A DNA stretch of 64,000 nt from Stenopsyche tienmushanensis (lineage: Eukaryota; Arthropoda; Insecta; Trichoptera; Stenopsychidae): contig WACJ01000224.1 in NCBI GenBank assembly GCA_008973525.1, positions 557,394 through 621,393 on the forward strand, given 5' to 3'. The position numbers were made by a program, and so were the translations under genes. A model generated the notes under the pieces. It was not told the DNA's origin. It saw nothing but the letters and a program-made list of their open reading frames with translations, and searched no databases. Positions 40,614 through 53,567 of the stretch are shown here, in pieces. Numbering within the stretch: the first letter of the stretch is position 1; each line of letters opens with the position of its first letter.

Positions 40614-43600
40614 TATTATAACTTTATTTCAGATACTTAAAATCTAATCTGAAAATGAATAATAATTATAAATAAAAATCTGGTAAAATAGAGTCAATAA
40701 GACATTTTATATGAGCATACAGTGTAATTGTGATTAACCCTGTATGCTCTCATTACTTGTGTAAATTTTCATCTTTTAGAGAGTTTCTGGATAGAGTCTA
40801 TGGATCCTTCCAGTTTCTATTGTTTGAATTAAGTTTTAATTATGTTTATAGAGTGCTAACGTTACTTTGAACAATTAGGCTGCTTCAGTGATTTTCTTAT
40901 AAATGTCTAAAAACAAAGCGTGGATTGCATAATATGTACTAATTTATCAGTTTATGCTATAGAAATATTACTAATAGAAATAGATCGAAATTTATTGGTT
41001 AAATATTGCGTATTTTTCTCTTTTTAGTTCATAATATGATTGATGTTGTTTCAAATCGTCTTGTATAATAGAATACTTATTTTGTAATCTGACTACCTCC
41101 GCCTTCATACTGGTATATAATATCAATATAAAATTTAAATTAATACCATAAGATATATTTTTCATCTTAAACTCCTTTTTTTGCTGTACTAATATTTTAT
41201 TTCGTATTCAATTGACATAAAAGAGCTTGTAGGAAAATATAAAAAAATATGTACATTAAAGTTGTAAAGCTTACCTAATAATAAGCTAAGCTAAGCCTAA
41301 TAAATAACTAACCTAAGGTAATAAGACTGCAATGTAAACTTTTAACAAAATGTATGATTTAACTTTCGATTTTCCTTATACGAAAAAAATGTTGTCTATT
41401 TTATTTCTATGGTTAAAAAACTGTATTTCTATACAATCATGGTTGTTATTATTAATTCGATTGGATAATTGATTTCTTACTTCGATTCTGGTGAAAGATA
41501 ATAACTGGCAAAAATATGATTCGCCATACTTTTAGCACTGCTGAAATTATGTAAGTATCAGCAAACAATGAAGGAAATGAGCGAAAAACTAGCAATATAA
41601 CAAGAATTACGCTCGCATTATGTAGGAATTTAATAATAAAAATGTCATAGGAAGAAATGAAATACGAGCATAGGGTAATAAAAAAAACGGAAAAACTATA
41701 TCGTGTAGAAAAAAAAGTTTCAGTATGAGGAAGTATTCCGAAAGAAAACCGTTCGCAAAATAAACATTTTCCTTGTTTACAAGGAATCCCTAATTTTTAA
41801 TCGGGAATCGATCGACCTTCTGACGGAAAGACCTTATTCCGAAATGACCCAACTTCATGCAGGATGTTGTTTGTTTTGTTTCATATTAAATCCGAGTTTT
41901 GTACGTAATAGAACAAAGCGACCAACATGCGGTTTCATTCGATTTTTTTTTTCACCATTAAGATAATTTTGGCAATTCATATATAAGCGTGCAAGTTTTG
42001 TGCTATACATTTTCTTGTGGGACTAAATAAATAATTTGCTATGACATTGTTTTAAAATCGTTATTGAAAGGACCGCATTTTTAAGAGTTATTTACGAAAT
42101 AATAATTTAATTGGTGCATAAAACGAACATGCAGGCTTAAAAATATGCAAATCAAAAAAAAAATCATAATAGCGATTTGTTTAACATACTCGAACGTATT
42201 TTTTTTATGTGGGGGTAATATTATTTTCCAGGCAAAAATAAATTTAAATGAATGTACAAATTTGAATTCTCAAAGTATTAAGTTCGGAGATAAGTTACGA
42301 AGATCTATCGGTATCCGAGTTGAATTCTATCATTGATTTGACGAAAATCTCTATTCTATTTTTGTCTATTCTTAAAATTGCTTGGACAAAGAAAAATATT
42401 AAATAATTCACTTTAAACCTAGCAATACCTCATTTATCAATCAATTGTAGAAAATTTATGGTTTAGAATGTTTATGCACATCAAAAATGGCTTAAGCTCA
42501 GCAACTTTTCCACCCAAAAATAGTAAACTGGTATTCGAATACTACAGCCTAAATCTGTATTGAATGTTTTTCCCCACAATTAGCTGGTTTTATCAATATT
42601 CAAAATTGGGTAACTAACAACTCGTTATTTACGAATTAAAGATGACCAATTCACCAAAAACTAAAAGCAGCGGAGTGACAAACAAAGTGCAAAATGTCGA
42701 GGTGGTCGAGTCGAAATCATATTATTATATTAAAAAAATATTTTTTGAATTAATTTTCCGAACATCAGTAAAATGCTTTTATAAATCTTTCAGAGAGTTT
42801 CCATTGAATTGTCGATAAGTAATACAACTCTCTCCCCTAGTACAAAGTACTTAAATTGAAATGTTTTTGAGATATTTTCGTGTTCTATTTCATAATACTT
42901 CGAAAATGTCACTCATTCGTTATATTTAAAGAGAATAGATGCTTTTCAAATATTGATCAATTTTTGATGGTCGTGTGTTTTACGCAAACAGCGCTAATTT
43001 TATTTAATCTGTTTGTTCGCAATGGATTTAAGGCTAAACAAATATGCCAATTATTTATTAACGACAAATAAAAAAGTGTTTGCGTATAACCAACCTTTGG
43101 AGACTTATTCTATTCTCACCTATGATTTTGACAGAACGTTTCAATTTAAATGCTTAGCTTTTTTTCAATCATTAAGTTGATTAAAATATTGAAATCATCT
43201 TATAAAAATCAACACTTAAAATGTATCTTCTGGTTTCGCTGCCTAAATCTCATAACGGATAAGACATCTTAACAAAAATAACATGGTTGAACGCATATTT
43301 GAAACATATTTGTATGATTTTAATCATATTAAAATGGACGAAGCTATGATATACAGTTGTAGCAAACAGGCCTGAGGGAAACTCAAAAAAGCTCACGTAT
43401 AAATTTAAGGGTAAGAGCAAAAAGTTTGCAGTCAACCCCACAAAAAGCGAGTGAAAATGTGAATAAATAACGCTTTAAAATAAAATTGTTCGTTTATTAT
43501 CCATTTACAATCCCCAACGTAAACAAAAAAGAATTAAATTGTCCCACAAAGAGCGAGCGCATTCATAGCATTATTTAATACGAGTTTTAAAGTCAAATTA

Positions 43601-44192
43601 TTTCTGGCCAGTTTAAATTCATTTACGCGTCGCGCTGCCACAGAATTTAAATAATTAAGGTCGGGCATAACACCATGAGAAGTCCTTGCAAAAATTTCTT
43701 TCCATAATGATATTTCAAGGATGCGAAAGGGCTAAATTCGGTTGACAATTAAGATTTTAAACACACGCCATATTCCCTCAAATACATTTATTGCGCATCT
43801 AAAAATGTATCGCGTTTGAAAATGTTGTTTTAGATAACTGATGAAATTTTCATCCAATTTTATACGAATGGTTAGACACATTTTAGATGTTTGAAATCGG
43901 ATTACAGGCGAGGTCTGATGTAGAAGTATGTGGTGACGCTAAAATTTTATTGCTATGAGCATCAAATATTCACTCATTAGAAATGTTTTTACGAACCAAA
44001 AGCTGCTTCATAATGCCATCTAACAGCCCGAAAATTCAGGAACAATCTCCCTGAATTCTGTTATCCTAAAAATATTTCCACAAAAAAAAAAACAATACCT
44101 TTGTTCTAATCAATGCAACTACGATCAATATTCTAAACATCGAGATTTTAGGCAATATTGTCTATTTATTCCTAGATCATAGGTTTTATATG
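40614..44192. other. 3.6 kb AT-rich sequence, no gene recognised
   Basis: No coding, RNA or repeat structure that I can support. Short frames at 42145-42336 and 42880-43071 and on the minus strand at 43250-43441 lack recognisable motifs. 43440-43720 is somewhat better balanced (for example ACGCGTCGCGCTGCCAC near 43627) and may be a conserved non-coding block. Confidence 0.35.
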
Positions 44193-44580
44193 CACCTGGG
44201 TCTCAGACTTAATACAATAAGACTTCGACTTAACACGGTTAATGCATTGTGGCATATTTTTGTACAGCATGCTTTAAAAAAAAATCGAGGAGAACACAGG
44301 CTGACATAGAATCTGCCAAAATTTTACATCAGAAATTATAAAAAATAAAGGTTACACACCAGATTAGATTCTCAATGTGGATGAAACGAGATTGAACTGG
44401 TAAAAGATGCCCCAATGAACTTACATATCAAAAAGCAAAAAACATGCTAAGGGATTCAAGATAGCGAAAGGACGAATATATTTCTTCTTATATTCTAATT
44501 CTTTTGGGGATTTCATAATAAAGTCTTTACTTATTAATCGATCTTTAAGCCCCCGAACACTGAAAGGATTCATATGGAAA
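44193..44580 (+). mobile_element. Tigger-like element relic, 5' part and transposase
   Basis: The start CACCTGGGTCTCAGACTTAA resembles the end of the Tigger-like element at 28890 (CACTTGGGTCTCGTATAACA). AGACTTCGACTTAACACGG follows, as a subterminal repeat. From 44330 the plus strand reads as the first-catalytic-Asp block of a Tigger transposase. No right terminus was found. Confidence 0.75.
44328..44578 (+). pseudogene. Tigger transposase, first catalytic Asp region
   Basis: One frame with three stops reads TSEIIKNKGYTPD, then ILNVDETRLNW (catalytic Asp in NVDET), then KMPQ, TYISKSKKHAKGFKIAKGR, FLYSNSFGDFIIKSLLINRS and SPRTLKGFIW. This follows the Tigger order FNADETGLFWKxMP, KxxKGFKxSKDR, GNxxGDFKLKPLLIYxSxNPRALK closely. 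The relic complements the one at 28890-29342, which has only the downstream block. Confidence 0.85.
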
Positions 44581-45089
44581 GTCGTTCAAATATATATAAA
44601 ACTAGTTTTTTTTTCTAGCTACATATTTATAGAGCTATAAAAATATCCCGATGGAGTTGATATCGTAGTATATCTTGATGGAAAAAAAGCATTTGAAGCC
44701 CTGATAAATAGGCCATAAATTGTTTGTCGCAATGTGGCTTAACGATAATATGTGTTGTTTTTCTAGCATTAAATGTGAATTAATTTGAATAAGGGGATAT
44801 TCATTCTTATTTAAGAGCCTTTATCGTGATTTATAACGATTGTCATTTTTCTGATAAAATCATGGATTTGATTGAAAAAATCGTGTTATTAATGCGATGG
44901 ATATTTAAAAATAATGGAGAAACCCTTATCGGCGATTTGAATGGGGGACAGACCGTAGATCAATCCATTGAATCCTCGAAAGCCATAGATCAATCGAAAC
45001 GCCGTAGGACAAGAGGCAGCGATGTGCGAATAAGCGTGTGGATTGTTTAAAACAATGGTGGTTGAGATTAATTTATTAATGCACCATCT
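44581..45089. other. AT-rich sequence, no gene recognised
   Basis: The 74-codon plus-strand frame at 44826-45050 has no recognisable motif. Confidence 0.35.
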
Positions 45090-45330
45090 TCGACTAAACA
45101 CGCTCTCATCTATTTTTATGGTCGTCGATCCATTTTAGTAGGGCACTTAATTCAGGGGCCCCTTTGTTGTTCGCCGAATGTATTGGTGGGCTCCATTGTC
45201 ACTAATTTCAAAGGTTGACAAATGCGACTCGCGCTCTGTGTATTTATGGCTGCCTGTAATACGCCAACTCGCTGCTGGTAAATACTGCAGATGTTATGCT
45301 CTATAACATATTATTTGCGCAAACAAACAT
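45090..45330. other. unique GC-richer block, candidate conserved non-coding element
   Basis: A non-repetitive block without long frames includes CAGGGGCCCCTTTGTTGTTC (a CTTTGTT SOX-type word) and GCGACTCGCGCTCTGTG. Edges fade gradually, unlike an insertion. Candidate regulatory element downstream of the first exon. Confidence 0.3.
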
Positions 45331-46609
45331 ACACATATATAGGTATGTCTATAAATGTATGAGGAGGAAAGAAAAATTTGGAAAATATATAAACCAAAAA
45401 AAAATGCGTAGGAGTCTCGCGCGGAAGACATGAAAATTCTAAGTTTGTAACAAAAGTTGATTTTATGCATTTTTTCTATTTGTTAACGATTTTTTTTTAT
45501 CTAAAAGATGAAGCTGTTTTTGTCTAATATATAATAAAGTAAGCAAGCTAGTGGGCTAACAGCTATGTATTAAAAAATGTGATCAAATAGCTAAAAAGTC
45601 CGCATCGTAAGTTCCAATGAGAATCTAGATTATGAATGAAATTTAAACAGGTTAATCTGCTTCTATGTAAGTAAACACTAATGTGATTAATAAAGTAGGG
45701 ATAGACCGCTAGTGACTAAATTAGTCATTAAATTATACTCAAATTATCATATTGTTGATTAAAGATTTCGCTAAGAATATATTATAAGATAATTTATTCC
45801 TAAAATATCTCCAATAATCCCAGATCGTCCACAAAAGGTAATAGATTTTGGTTTAATAGGAGGAAAAAATGTAATTTCTCTGCGTTCAATTAAAAAAATT
45901 CTATGGTAATTAACTCATACCTAATCATCAAATTTCTCTACTGGATGGAAATTATTTCCATAGAAGAACTTTTTAGAATAATATGTTTTCATATGTCCCT
46001 TAACATTTTTAAACCAGAAATTCAAGCTAAATTAAAAGCGATATAGTTACCCGGAGTTAAAAATACTCCCCATCTTTCAAATTTCATGTTGATATGATTT
46101 CAACCTGATTTTGAACATGATTCTTTATAGTCTTCAATTAATGGGTTCACACCCACGATTTCCACAATTCTACCGAGAAATATACTCGCATCTTATTAAT
46201 ATTATCTTGGCAAATATAAGGCATCATGGCATATATAAGGCATCGAATTAATTCACATGACTAGTATCATGCTTCTGAGAAAGTAAATATTATGATAATG
46301 CATAAAATAAGGCAGGACTAGCCATATAAACATATGTCTGATTTGTAATAATACTTTTGAAACTTATAGAGCATGTTCTAACTAAAAATGTAATTCTAGA
46401 ACCATATGTTATTTCAAGTATGTGTGTTTTTGGATGTTATACACATTCATACATTATACAAAAAAAAAACCACTAAACAAAATAATTTGTTCTAAATCTC
46501 ACTTGAAAATTATTTTTTCAAGCTTTAATTCTCTTTAATACAATCTCAGATTTAACTCTAAGCCATGTAGTTATCTTTAATATCCAACCTTCTAGTAATA
46601 AAATTCAAT
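45331..46609. other. AT-rich sequence, no gene recognised
   Basis: No coding or repeat structure that I can support. Confidence 0.4.
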
Positions 46610-46695
46610 GTTCAATTTCTAGATTGTCATTATAAAGGATCATATTTAAATCCAGATTGTGAGGAGAACAAATTTATAAATATTTTCGATCGATT
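46610..46695 (+). repeat. SINE fragment, copy J (plus strand, old)
   Basis: AGATTGTCATTATAAAGGATCATATTTAAATCCAGATTGTG aligns with the anticodon arm, B-box and early body of the SINE head (B-box worn to ATTTAAATCC). It is short and diverged. Confidence 0.45.
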
Positions 46696-46919
46696 ATGTC
46701 GACCTAAGTTTGAATTGATTTTCTAACTGTATTATTTGGATGTTGTTAATTTCATTTTATAGTTTGTAGACTTTTTATATTCATATAAACATTATGAATT
46801 ATGAATGCAAATTTTGTCATCACGATCAATTGTATTAAAATTAAATTCAATATTTAAGTTCATCTTGCAAATAGAATAAAATATAAAAAATATTATTGAA
46901 GCTTTTAAGATTTCCTACA

Positions 46920-47480
46920 TTTTGAGTATCATTCTTAAGTAGTTTTCCAGTACCTATATTGGCAACCCATTTCTTCATTCAAGAACTTCAAACTTCCGCA
47001 GTCCTTGCAATTGAAAATTTCAATAGAACCTACACTCTTTAGACACCTTATGGTTCAAAAACCATTAAAAGTCAAAAACAACATAGAACGATATCATAGG
47101 CAGCTTTAGGAATACCCTGCGTTACCAGTTTGGCACGTACGTAATGCGATTTGCTACAAACACGTTGCCATTTGTAAAATCACGCTGCGTTTGATTGCGA
47201 TAATGGTTTGGCTAATTATAATTTATAGCCGGATATTCATACAACGACTAAATACCCTTGTATCATTGGTGATAATCCCGAATTTTCATTCGAATAAATT
47301 CGTGTGCCGAATATGCTCCACTATCACTGCACTCGTAATGTATAATCTCCATTTTGAATACTGCTTTGGATCGGTTTGAATTTTATCAAAACTCAAGCAT
47401 TATCCGCCGAAGCATTAGCCAACCTGCATGCAATTTGGAAAAGTTCGTGAAAGGTCGTTAATAATGGTTAAACATTTCAA
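46920..47480. other. unique better-balanced sequence
   Basis: Non-repetitive within the window; contains a 62-codon frame (47191-47379) with no known motif. Candidate conserved non-coding sequence by composition only. Confidence 0.25.
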
Positions 47481-47589
47481 ATGGTGATTAATATTTAATT
47501 GTTTTAATAGAGAATGTTAAACTGTGATATTTGTGAATCGCACCTCAATAGCATAATTGATGAAATTTACGCCTATTTTCAATGGGCTT

Positions 47590-47945
47590 TATTTTAGATT
47601 TTTTATAAAATACATTGTATCGTAACGAAGCCCCCATGCCGACTGGGAGACCCGCTCCCTTGTCGCGGCATGAGCGCCCCCTCGAAGGGCTCCGCAGAGC
47701 ACCTTCGTGACGGATGCCACGTCCTCCATCCCGCGACGGCCGCACACCACGAGCGGAGTGCGGTTCTTATGGTCCGACGGTGTTCGAGGGGACTCACGAA
47801 AAGAAAGAATCGACCAGGATCAAATTAAAGACTACATTTTTGTTCACCACATTATTCAGAATGACACGATCGTCACTTCATTCAATGTGACTATTCGCTC
47901 TTAAATGCGACGATTGCGAAGCACACGGCCTCCATGCGAGCTGCA
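47590..47945. other. GC-rich island with overlapping frames (possible exon)
   Basis: From 47625 to 47800 this is the most GC-rich block outside the first exon and the R1-clade LINEs. All three minus-strand frames are largely open here (64 and 66 codons from an ATG, plus one through VVCGRRGMEDVASVTKVL). The plus strand also has a 65-codon frame. No frame shows a known domain and no good acceptor-donor pair is obvious. The region 47905-47945 stays balanced. A small exon, an alternative promoter or a conserved element are all possible. Confidence 0.3.
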
Positions 47946-47994
47946 CAATATTATGATTAAAAATAGTTCTTGAAATATAAAATACATATTAATT

Positions 47995-48483
47995 TTTTTT
48001 TTTTTTAAATCCTTATGACATCCATCAAAGCATGAATCTTTGATGTGTCATATCCGATAACGGATATAGGGGGATCTCCATAGGAGATCTTACTTGGGAA
48101 ATGATTTCATGTGGTGGTTTCCCGTTGCCTTCCACACGTGGTAAAGTAAGGATAGGATTATTTGGAAAGGTAGGAGAGGAGAGAATCTATGAGTGAGTAG
48201 CGAAATTATCATTATATATATAAATGATAATTTAATTATTGTTGCAAATTCAATTACTCACTCATGGGCGTCCCTGCACGACTTTATTAATCGCCTCAGA
48301 ATTTACTTTTTCTAATCCAGGAAATCAGGGTAAACCTGGATCGAGACGATCGATCAGAAATATTAATATTTCCGATCTCCCAAATTTGTTGGTACGGTGA
48401 AAATTTTTTCCACAAACTGGATTTGAACCCGAACCTTTGCAACAAGAGTCCAGGATCTAAGCCACTATACCAACACTTGGTCA
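47995..48483 (-). mobile_element. tRNA-derived SINE, copy B (full length, minus strand)
   Basis: This is the best copy of the family. It is flanked by an exact 11-bp repeat ACATATTAATT (47984-47994 and 48484-48494). On the minus strand it starts GACCAAGTGT, then a perfect A-box (TGGTATAGTGG) and, about 40 bases on, a B-box (GGGTTCAAATCC). A body of about 400 bases follows, with CTCGATCCAGGTTTACCC and CCATGAGTGAGTAATTG. It ends in GGATTTAAAAA with a poly(A) tail (T run 47993-48006 on the plus strand). It is about 489 bp, long for a SINE. Transcription by RNA polymerase III and movement by a LINE are inferred from the promoter boxes and tail. Confidence 0.92.
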
Positions 48484-48580
48484 ACATATTAATTGGATCG
48501 AAAATATTCTAATAAATACATAGACCGCACCGAATTCAATTGAACGAATTTAACAATACAAATCTAGATGTCGTGTAAAT

Positions 48581-50700
48581 CAGAGCTGTCAAACTCAAAG
48601 GCTAACATGGGTCAAATTTAAATGGTCAAAATAAGTTTAAGCAGGTCGCAAAAAAATGCATTTTTTATAGAAATCTAGGTTTATTTTCATATATAAATTT
48701 GAAGTTCTCTGGGTCCATTCGACCCTCAATAAGCACGGTTCCCTATTACAAAAAAAAAAATAGAGCACTTTTTTACATCCCTTAAATTACCCTTCTGCGC
48801 CTAGAGGTTAATCCGCCACTGGTGCAAAAATAAAAAGTTTAATGAAATAAAATTAATGTTCTCTTCCTGACGCTTGGCATCTTTTCTCTGCTACTATATT
48901 TTCTACTTCAGAAGCAATACTGCTAGCAGTGATTACTTTCAAAACTGACCCAAGGTGAGCATCGTTTGCACTGAATCTAGCTGGAGACATTTCTTTTCAT
49001 AAGCGAAAATAACTGCTTGCTAAGTACTTCCAAACATGAAAATTATTTAAAATGAGACCTTTCGCGTGTTTTCAAATCTAACCGGTAAATATCTGTAAAA
49101 TTCAGGCGCGTAATTAATTTTTCTTTCAAATTTGAATCGGACTGAATTTCAATAATCCCTATTTGCATATGGTTACTGCTTCTATATTTATTGAAAAAAA
49201 TCGGAGTAAACAAATAAAGTTTATCACCCAAAGAATAAAAGTCTGTAAATCTTGTTTCCTACCTAAATTTGATTTTTTCATATCGCATATCTAAATCATA
49301 AAGAACTAGCTTACATTTGAATGCCTTTATTTTATCACACACGTTCATAATGATCTGATATTTTCCTTGCAGAGATAAATTTAAATCGTAAAAATGTTTT
49401 GTTATATCAACCACGAAGGTTAAATCTTGCAACCATGTTGGATCAGAAAACAAGCTTGTGTCTTGATTTTTAATTATTTAGCGTTAAATCGCAGAATTGT
49501 TTGAGTGTCTTGTAACCAGATAATCAACGACCCTCAGTATAGTAAGATAGACTGGAATATTTACATTCCTTATTCACTTAAGAAAACTGACAATTGTCAC
49601 TGATAAAAGCCTCGAGATCTTATGAAATTGACGTTTTTTTTGACTTTTGACAATAAAGTTTCCATCTCTATTACTTCTTGATGTATAATACAATACGTAA
49701 GGTGAATCTTAAATCTACCAAAAATTTAATCATTTTCTTTTAGTAATTCCACGAAGTAATACCCTTATTTTTCCAATCATTGAAGCAGCGCTATCTGTAG
49801 CAACGGAAGTTAATTTTAACAGGGATAGGTAAGCGTTTGTTTTAGTAGTTAAGACACAAGCATCATCCTTATCGCTCTTAAAAGTGATGTTTCTTTAATT
49901 TTGATCGGTTTATATAATATTTTGTGTACTGTTCTGGAGTGGCGTCATTACCACACTTTTTTTTAGTATTGTGTCCGTTTTGTTGGCTGGATCGTAAAAA
50001 TATTCATTGCAAGTTTGACGGCTCTTGTGTAAATGATTTCAAAAAGCTTTCAAAACATTCTATTCATGAAATAAATGAAAAATATTAATTTGTATTGCTT
50101 TTTCGGACAAAAATATAAATAAATCATGGCTTTCTCAACTTGTTAGTTTTATTTTAAGAAAATTATTTTTAAACTGATAAATATATAAGCATTGAGTCTT
50201 GAAATTTTTTCTTTGATGGGAACTCTATTGATTCGGGCATACAAGTTGAAACATAATGATTAATGTACCTTACAATAATAAAAAAAAACATATATGTAGT
50301 CGAATGAAGTTTTTGAAAGGGTAAAATCTGTAAACCTAACATGTTTTTTAAGCTCCTTTTGTGTCGCAATTGTGTTGGCGGATACTTTGATTTCCCCTTT
50401 GGTCCTCATTTGAATACCAATATGGGTCCAGACCTACAATGTGATTTTCATCACAATAGACACGTTGTGCCAAATCATCCGTTGATATTCCGCAAATAGT
50501 TCTTTGATTTTTCATTCCACGCATTAATGAATCGTTTATTTCTACCCGAAGAGAAAAAATCCAAAGATGAAAAATTAATACATTTTCTGCTGATTCTTTG
50601 AAGCGCTCTTAAATTTGTGTTGAAAAAGCATAGAAAAAAAATCCAGTCGTCTTAATGAAAGGCTTGCGGCTAAATCTATTTACAGATAATTAAAATTCTG
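48581..50700 (-). mobile_element. hAT element of GTF2IRD2-like type, decayed
   Basis: The left end CAGAGCTGTCAAACTCAAAG is a hAT-type terminus (CAGxGxTGTCAAACTC). The interior carries, on the minus strand, pieces of a hAT transposase from about 50560 down to 48850. The right end near 50700 is approximate; no matching terminus or target duplication was identified. At over 2 kb it is the largest DNA-transposon remnant in the window. Confidence 0.7.
48850..50560 (-). pseudogene. hAT transposase relic (GTF2IRD2/ZBED-like)
   Basis: Minus-strand pieces in family order: INDSLMRGMKNQ (about 50540); LLKLTSVATDSAASMIGKI near 49820-49770 (the L-x-VTTDGAPAM block with a catalytic Asp); WLQDLTFVVDITKHFYDLNL followed by LQGK near 49445-49360 (the very characteristic WLxDLAFLVDIT-x-HLNxLNxxLQG block); an IEIQSDSNLKEK piece near 49160-49120; and ENIVAEKRCQASG near 48900-48870 (KRCQxSG end). 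Stops and shifts separate them. The order and these motifs identify the lineage that also gave rise to vertebrate GTF2IRD2 fusions. Confidence 0.8.
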
Positions 50701-53264
50701 AATTTTAGAATCACTGAAGTCCTGTAACTTCTTTTCTTGGCGAAGCTTTAAGTAAGTGTAAGTTATATTTATGGTAAATGTCTTAAATTGTTTGTTTATA
50801 AATAACATTGTTCCTAATTAAATATAGTATTTATTAACATTTAGCTTGTGCTTATCAGCCTGTAATCAATGGTCTATTCTATGTCCAAGCAATCTCGTAT
50901 ATGTTCCTGAATTACTGCATTGAGATCAGGATCGCCTCAACCATAAATTGTTGGAGATAATAAGATGAGGTTAACTAGCATGGAGTGGATGCAATAGTTG
51001 ATAATAAACAAAGGTCCTTATATGGTTTCAGATATCCTTAAATCAACAAACCACTAACATGACGCTACTATTATACAGCTATGAGCATTAAACAGGATCT
51101 AATAGATTATACGCATATGGATATAATCGAATCAAATCCTCAACATGAATTGAATATTTTTATTATTAAGAATAATCAGTTTTGATTTATAATAATAAAA
51201 AAATAGCAATAGAAATAACTATGTTTTTAACCACTTTATCTATAATACTGTCTGGCCAGACCCATTGTGGTTTTGCGATGAGCATTTTTAGTATTATAGT
51301 AGCTATGTATAGATCTTACCAAACCTCTTTGACTTTGTCCTTTTAAAGGTTTTAAATAATTTAAAAAGAAGTTTGAGATCCTTGTGCTTATTTCTATTTA
51401 TGTATCTAGAGTCAATAAAATAGGTTTGGCTAGACCTAGATATTTTTTCTTAGGGTTGGTACAGGATGTAGAGAATACATATCCAATTCAAGCTCTTAAT
51501 GAAATCTTTTACTGTGTCTTTTTGCTTACTTGTGTGATTTTTTTAAATTAAAATATTTAAGCGCCTCCCTTGGCAATAGTCTATCTTTCCCAAATTGGAA
51601 ACCACTGATGTGAATGAAAATAATGAAGTTGTTTTTTTTTCCTCTTAAATCCATCAAAGAAGGCCTGAACTATACAATTCGAGTTTTATTTTTAAAATGA
51701 GGATCTTTCCTCTGTAACACCAAATTTGAGAGAGGACTTCACAAGTGATCATACAATGAAAGATCTCTTATCCCAAAAGCAAGGAAGTAAAAATAAGCAT
51801 TTTTGTAAGTAAAAGCTCAAACGTTTTGCAAATTATGATAATTATGACAATTCAACATGTGACATGAAAAGACCTAAAATTTGACCTTATTTTCAAACCT
51901 AAAATGATATATGAAGAACATTGATTACTGTATGATCAGCATAAACATAAGAAACATATTAAATACAAGATAATTACATATTAAAATTAATATAGTTTAT
52001 TTAATAAGTACTTACCAATATTAAATTACTATTAGTTCGAGTCCGAGAGTTGGGAAATCTTGTTTGTTAAGGTATATTAAACATCAAAAAGAATGAATTT
52101 AATTTCAAATCAAATAGGACTATATCACAATACAATTCATCTGAGACTCTACAAAGTTTTTAAATATCCATCTAATATTTCCTGTAGAGGATCTCACCTA
52201 TCAAATGTAAACAAGAGAAGATTATATCAAATACCTTGCCACTTAAGGCGGTATTCCAATATGAACGCGTGAAAAAGGCATATTTTCGATATTTTTTTTC
52301 TCTGAAAATATTGCATATAATTAAACGAATGTTTTATTATCTTAAACGTATATTCAAGGAGAAGGACAAAAGATTTTTTTTTATCAAAAATATTTATTAT
52401 TAATAAAAAAATCAAGCGAATAAAAGTTTTTTGCTGGCCCAGGTACTTTGGGCTCTTCTGGTAATCTGAAACAGAAAATTGAAAAAGTGACTGCCGGATA
52501 TCAATTCCGGCAGTCACCTAGGACTGTAGGATATCAATTCAAAGGATACAAACTATCGAAAAATGCAAAAAAAATTCCAAATCGTCACATTGAAATAAAC
52601 TAATTAAGTCTTATTGTGCAGCATCTTGTATCGTTGTGAGCTGCTCCTAGTCTTGGTACTTATTTACTTCGTGCCCGTATTGTATTCTGTTATTCCTGAT
52701 TCTTTGTTTCGAGGTTGTTTTTAATCTCCAATGCTACCCGTATCTAAGAATACTGAGTCTTTTTACGTCTGGTAATTTTTTCATCCGATTAAACTGGAAG
52801 TCTGCAAAACCATAGTTTACATGGGTTGCTGAGTGTGCAGTGTATACGATATTGGCTTATAGGAGAACTTAAGTTTTCATTAAAAATGGAATATTGGCAT
52901 AATAATTTCGAGAAATGAATTTTGAGACATTGATTATTAGTATATAAATTGAATTGAGTTGAATAAATTAAAATTAAATTTGATAAAGGAATTTCAATTT
53001 ACCAGAACTAATTGATAAGAATTTGTTTTGCACCCATTCCAATGAAGTAAATTAAATTAGTGGGCATGGATAAAATGCGCGATAAACGTGAGAGCATACG
53101 TCATTAGATAGCAAACATTTTCAAAATTGATCTGAATTAGTTTAGCGTAAAGTTAAAACGTAAATGGAACAAAATCATTAAATTTCATAGTTTATTAAGC
53201 ATACTAGTTTATTCCTGAAACTAATGGTGATACTAGTCAAAAAAACATCATTATTACTAACTTT
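50701..53264. other. 2.5 kb AT-rich sequence, no gene recognised
   Basis: The 96-codon minus-strand frame at 52227-52517 has no recognisable motif. A short inverted repeat surrounds 52495-52522 (GCCGGATATCAATTCCGGC). Nothing else can be supported. Confidence 0.4.
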
Positions 53265-53567
53265 TTGTTGGCCATGCCTCCCTATAAGAGAGGCCTGTTT
53301 TCCCGACAGCTCATGTTCGTCTGTCTTGAATTTTTTCCTTCCAATTTCACAGACTCTTTATCTGGTGAATACTCTAGCATAGACAAAGTCTTTTTGTCGA
53401 TCCTGAATCTAAGACGACTTGAGAGATTCTTTCTATTGACAGCCAAGCTCCATGACTTGTTTAACGGAAACAATCTCAAAAACGAAGCTGATGATTTATG
53501 CTTTATCGTATATGTCTATTATCTCCCTATTAAATCTAATAGCAAGATCCATTCTTTTATAATATAG
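53265..53567 (+). other. unassigned 100-codon open frame
   Basis: The plus-strand frame is overlapped by a 65-codon minus-strand frame. The segment is less AT-rich than its flanks. No domain, signal peptide or splice site of note is recognised. Chance frame or fragment of an unrecognised element. Confidence 0.15.

Noticed and set aside
43885..43990. Similarity of TGACGCTAAAATTTTATTGC with 51059-51095
   Set aside because: The match is short and worn; it could be an old repeat but is not enough to define one.
53265..53567. 100-codon frame as a host gene
   Set aside because: No motif, no splice sites and an overlapping open frame on the other strand; listed only as an unassigned frame.
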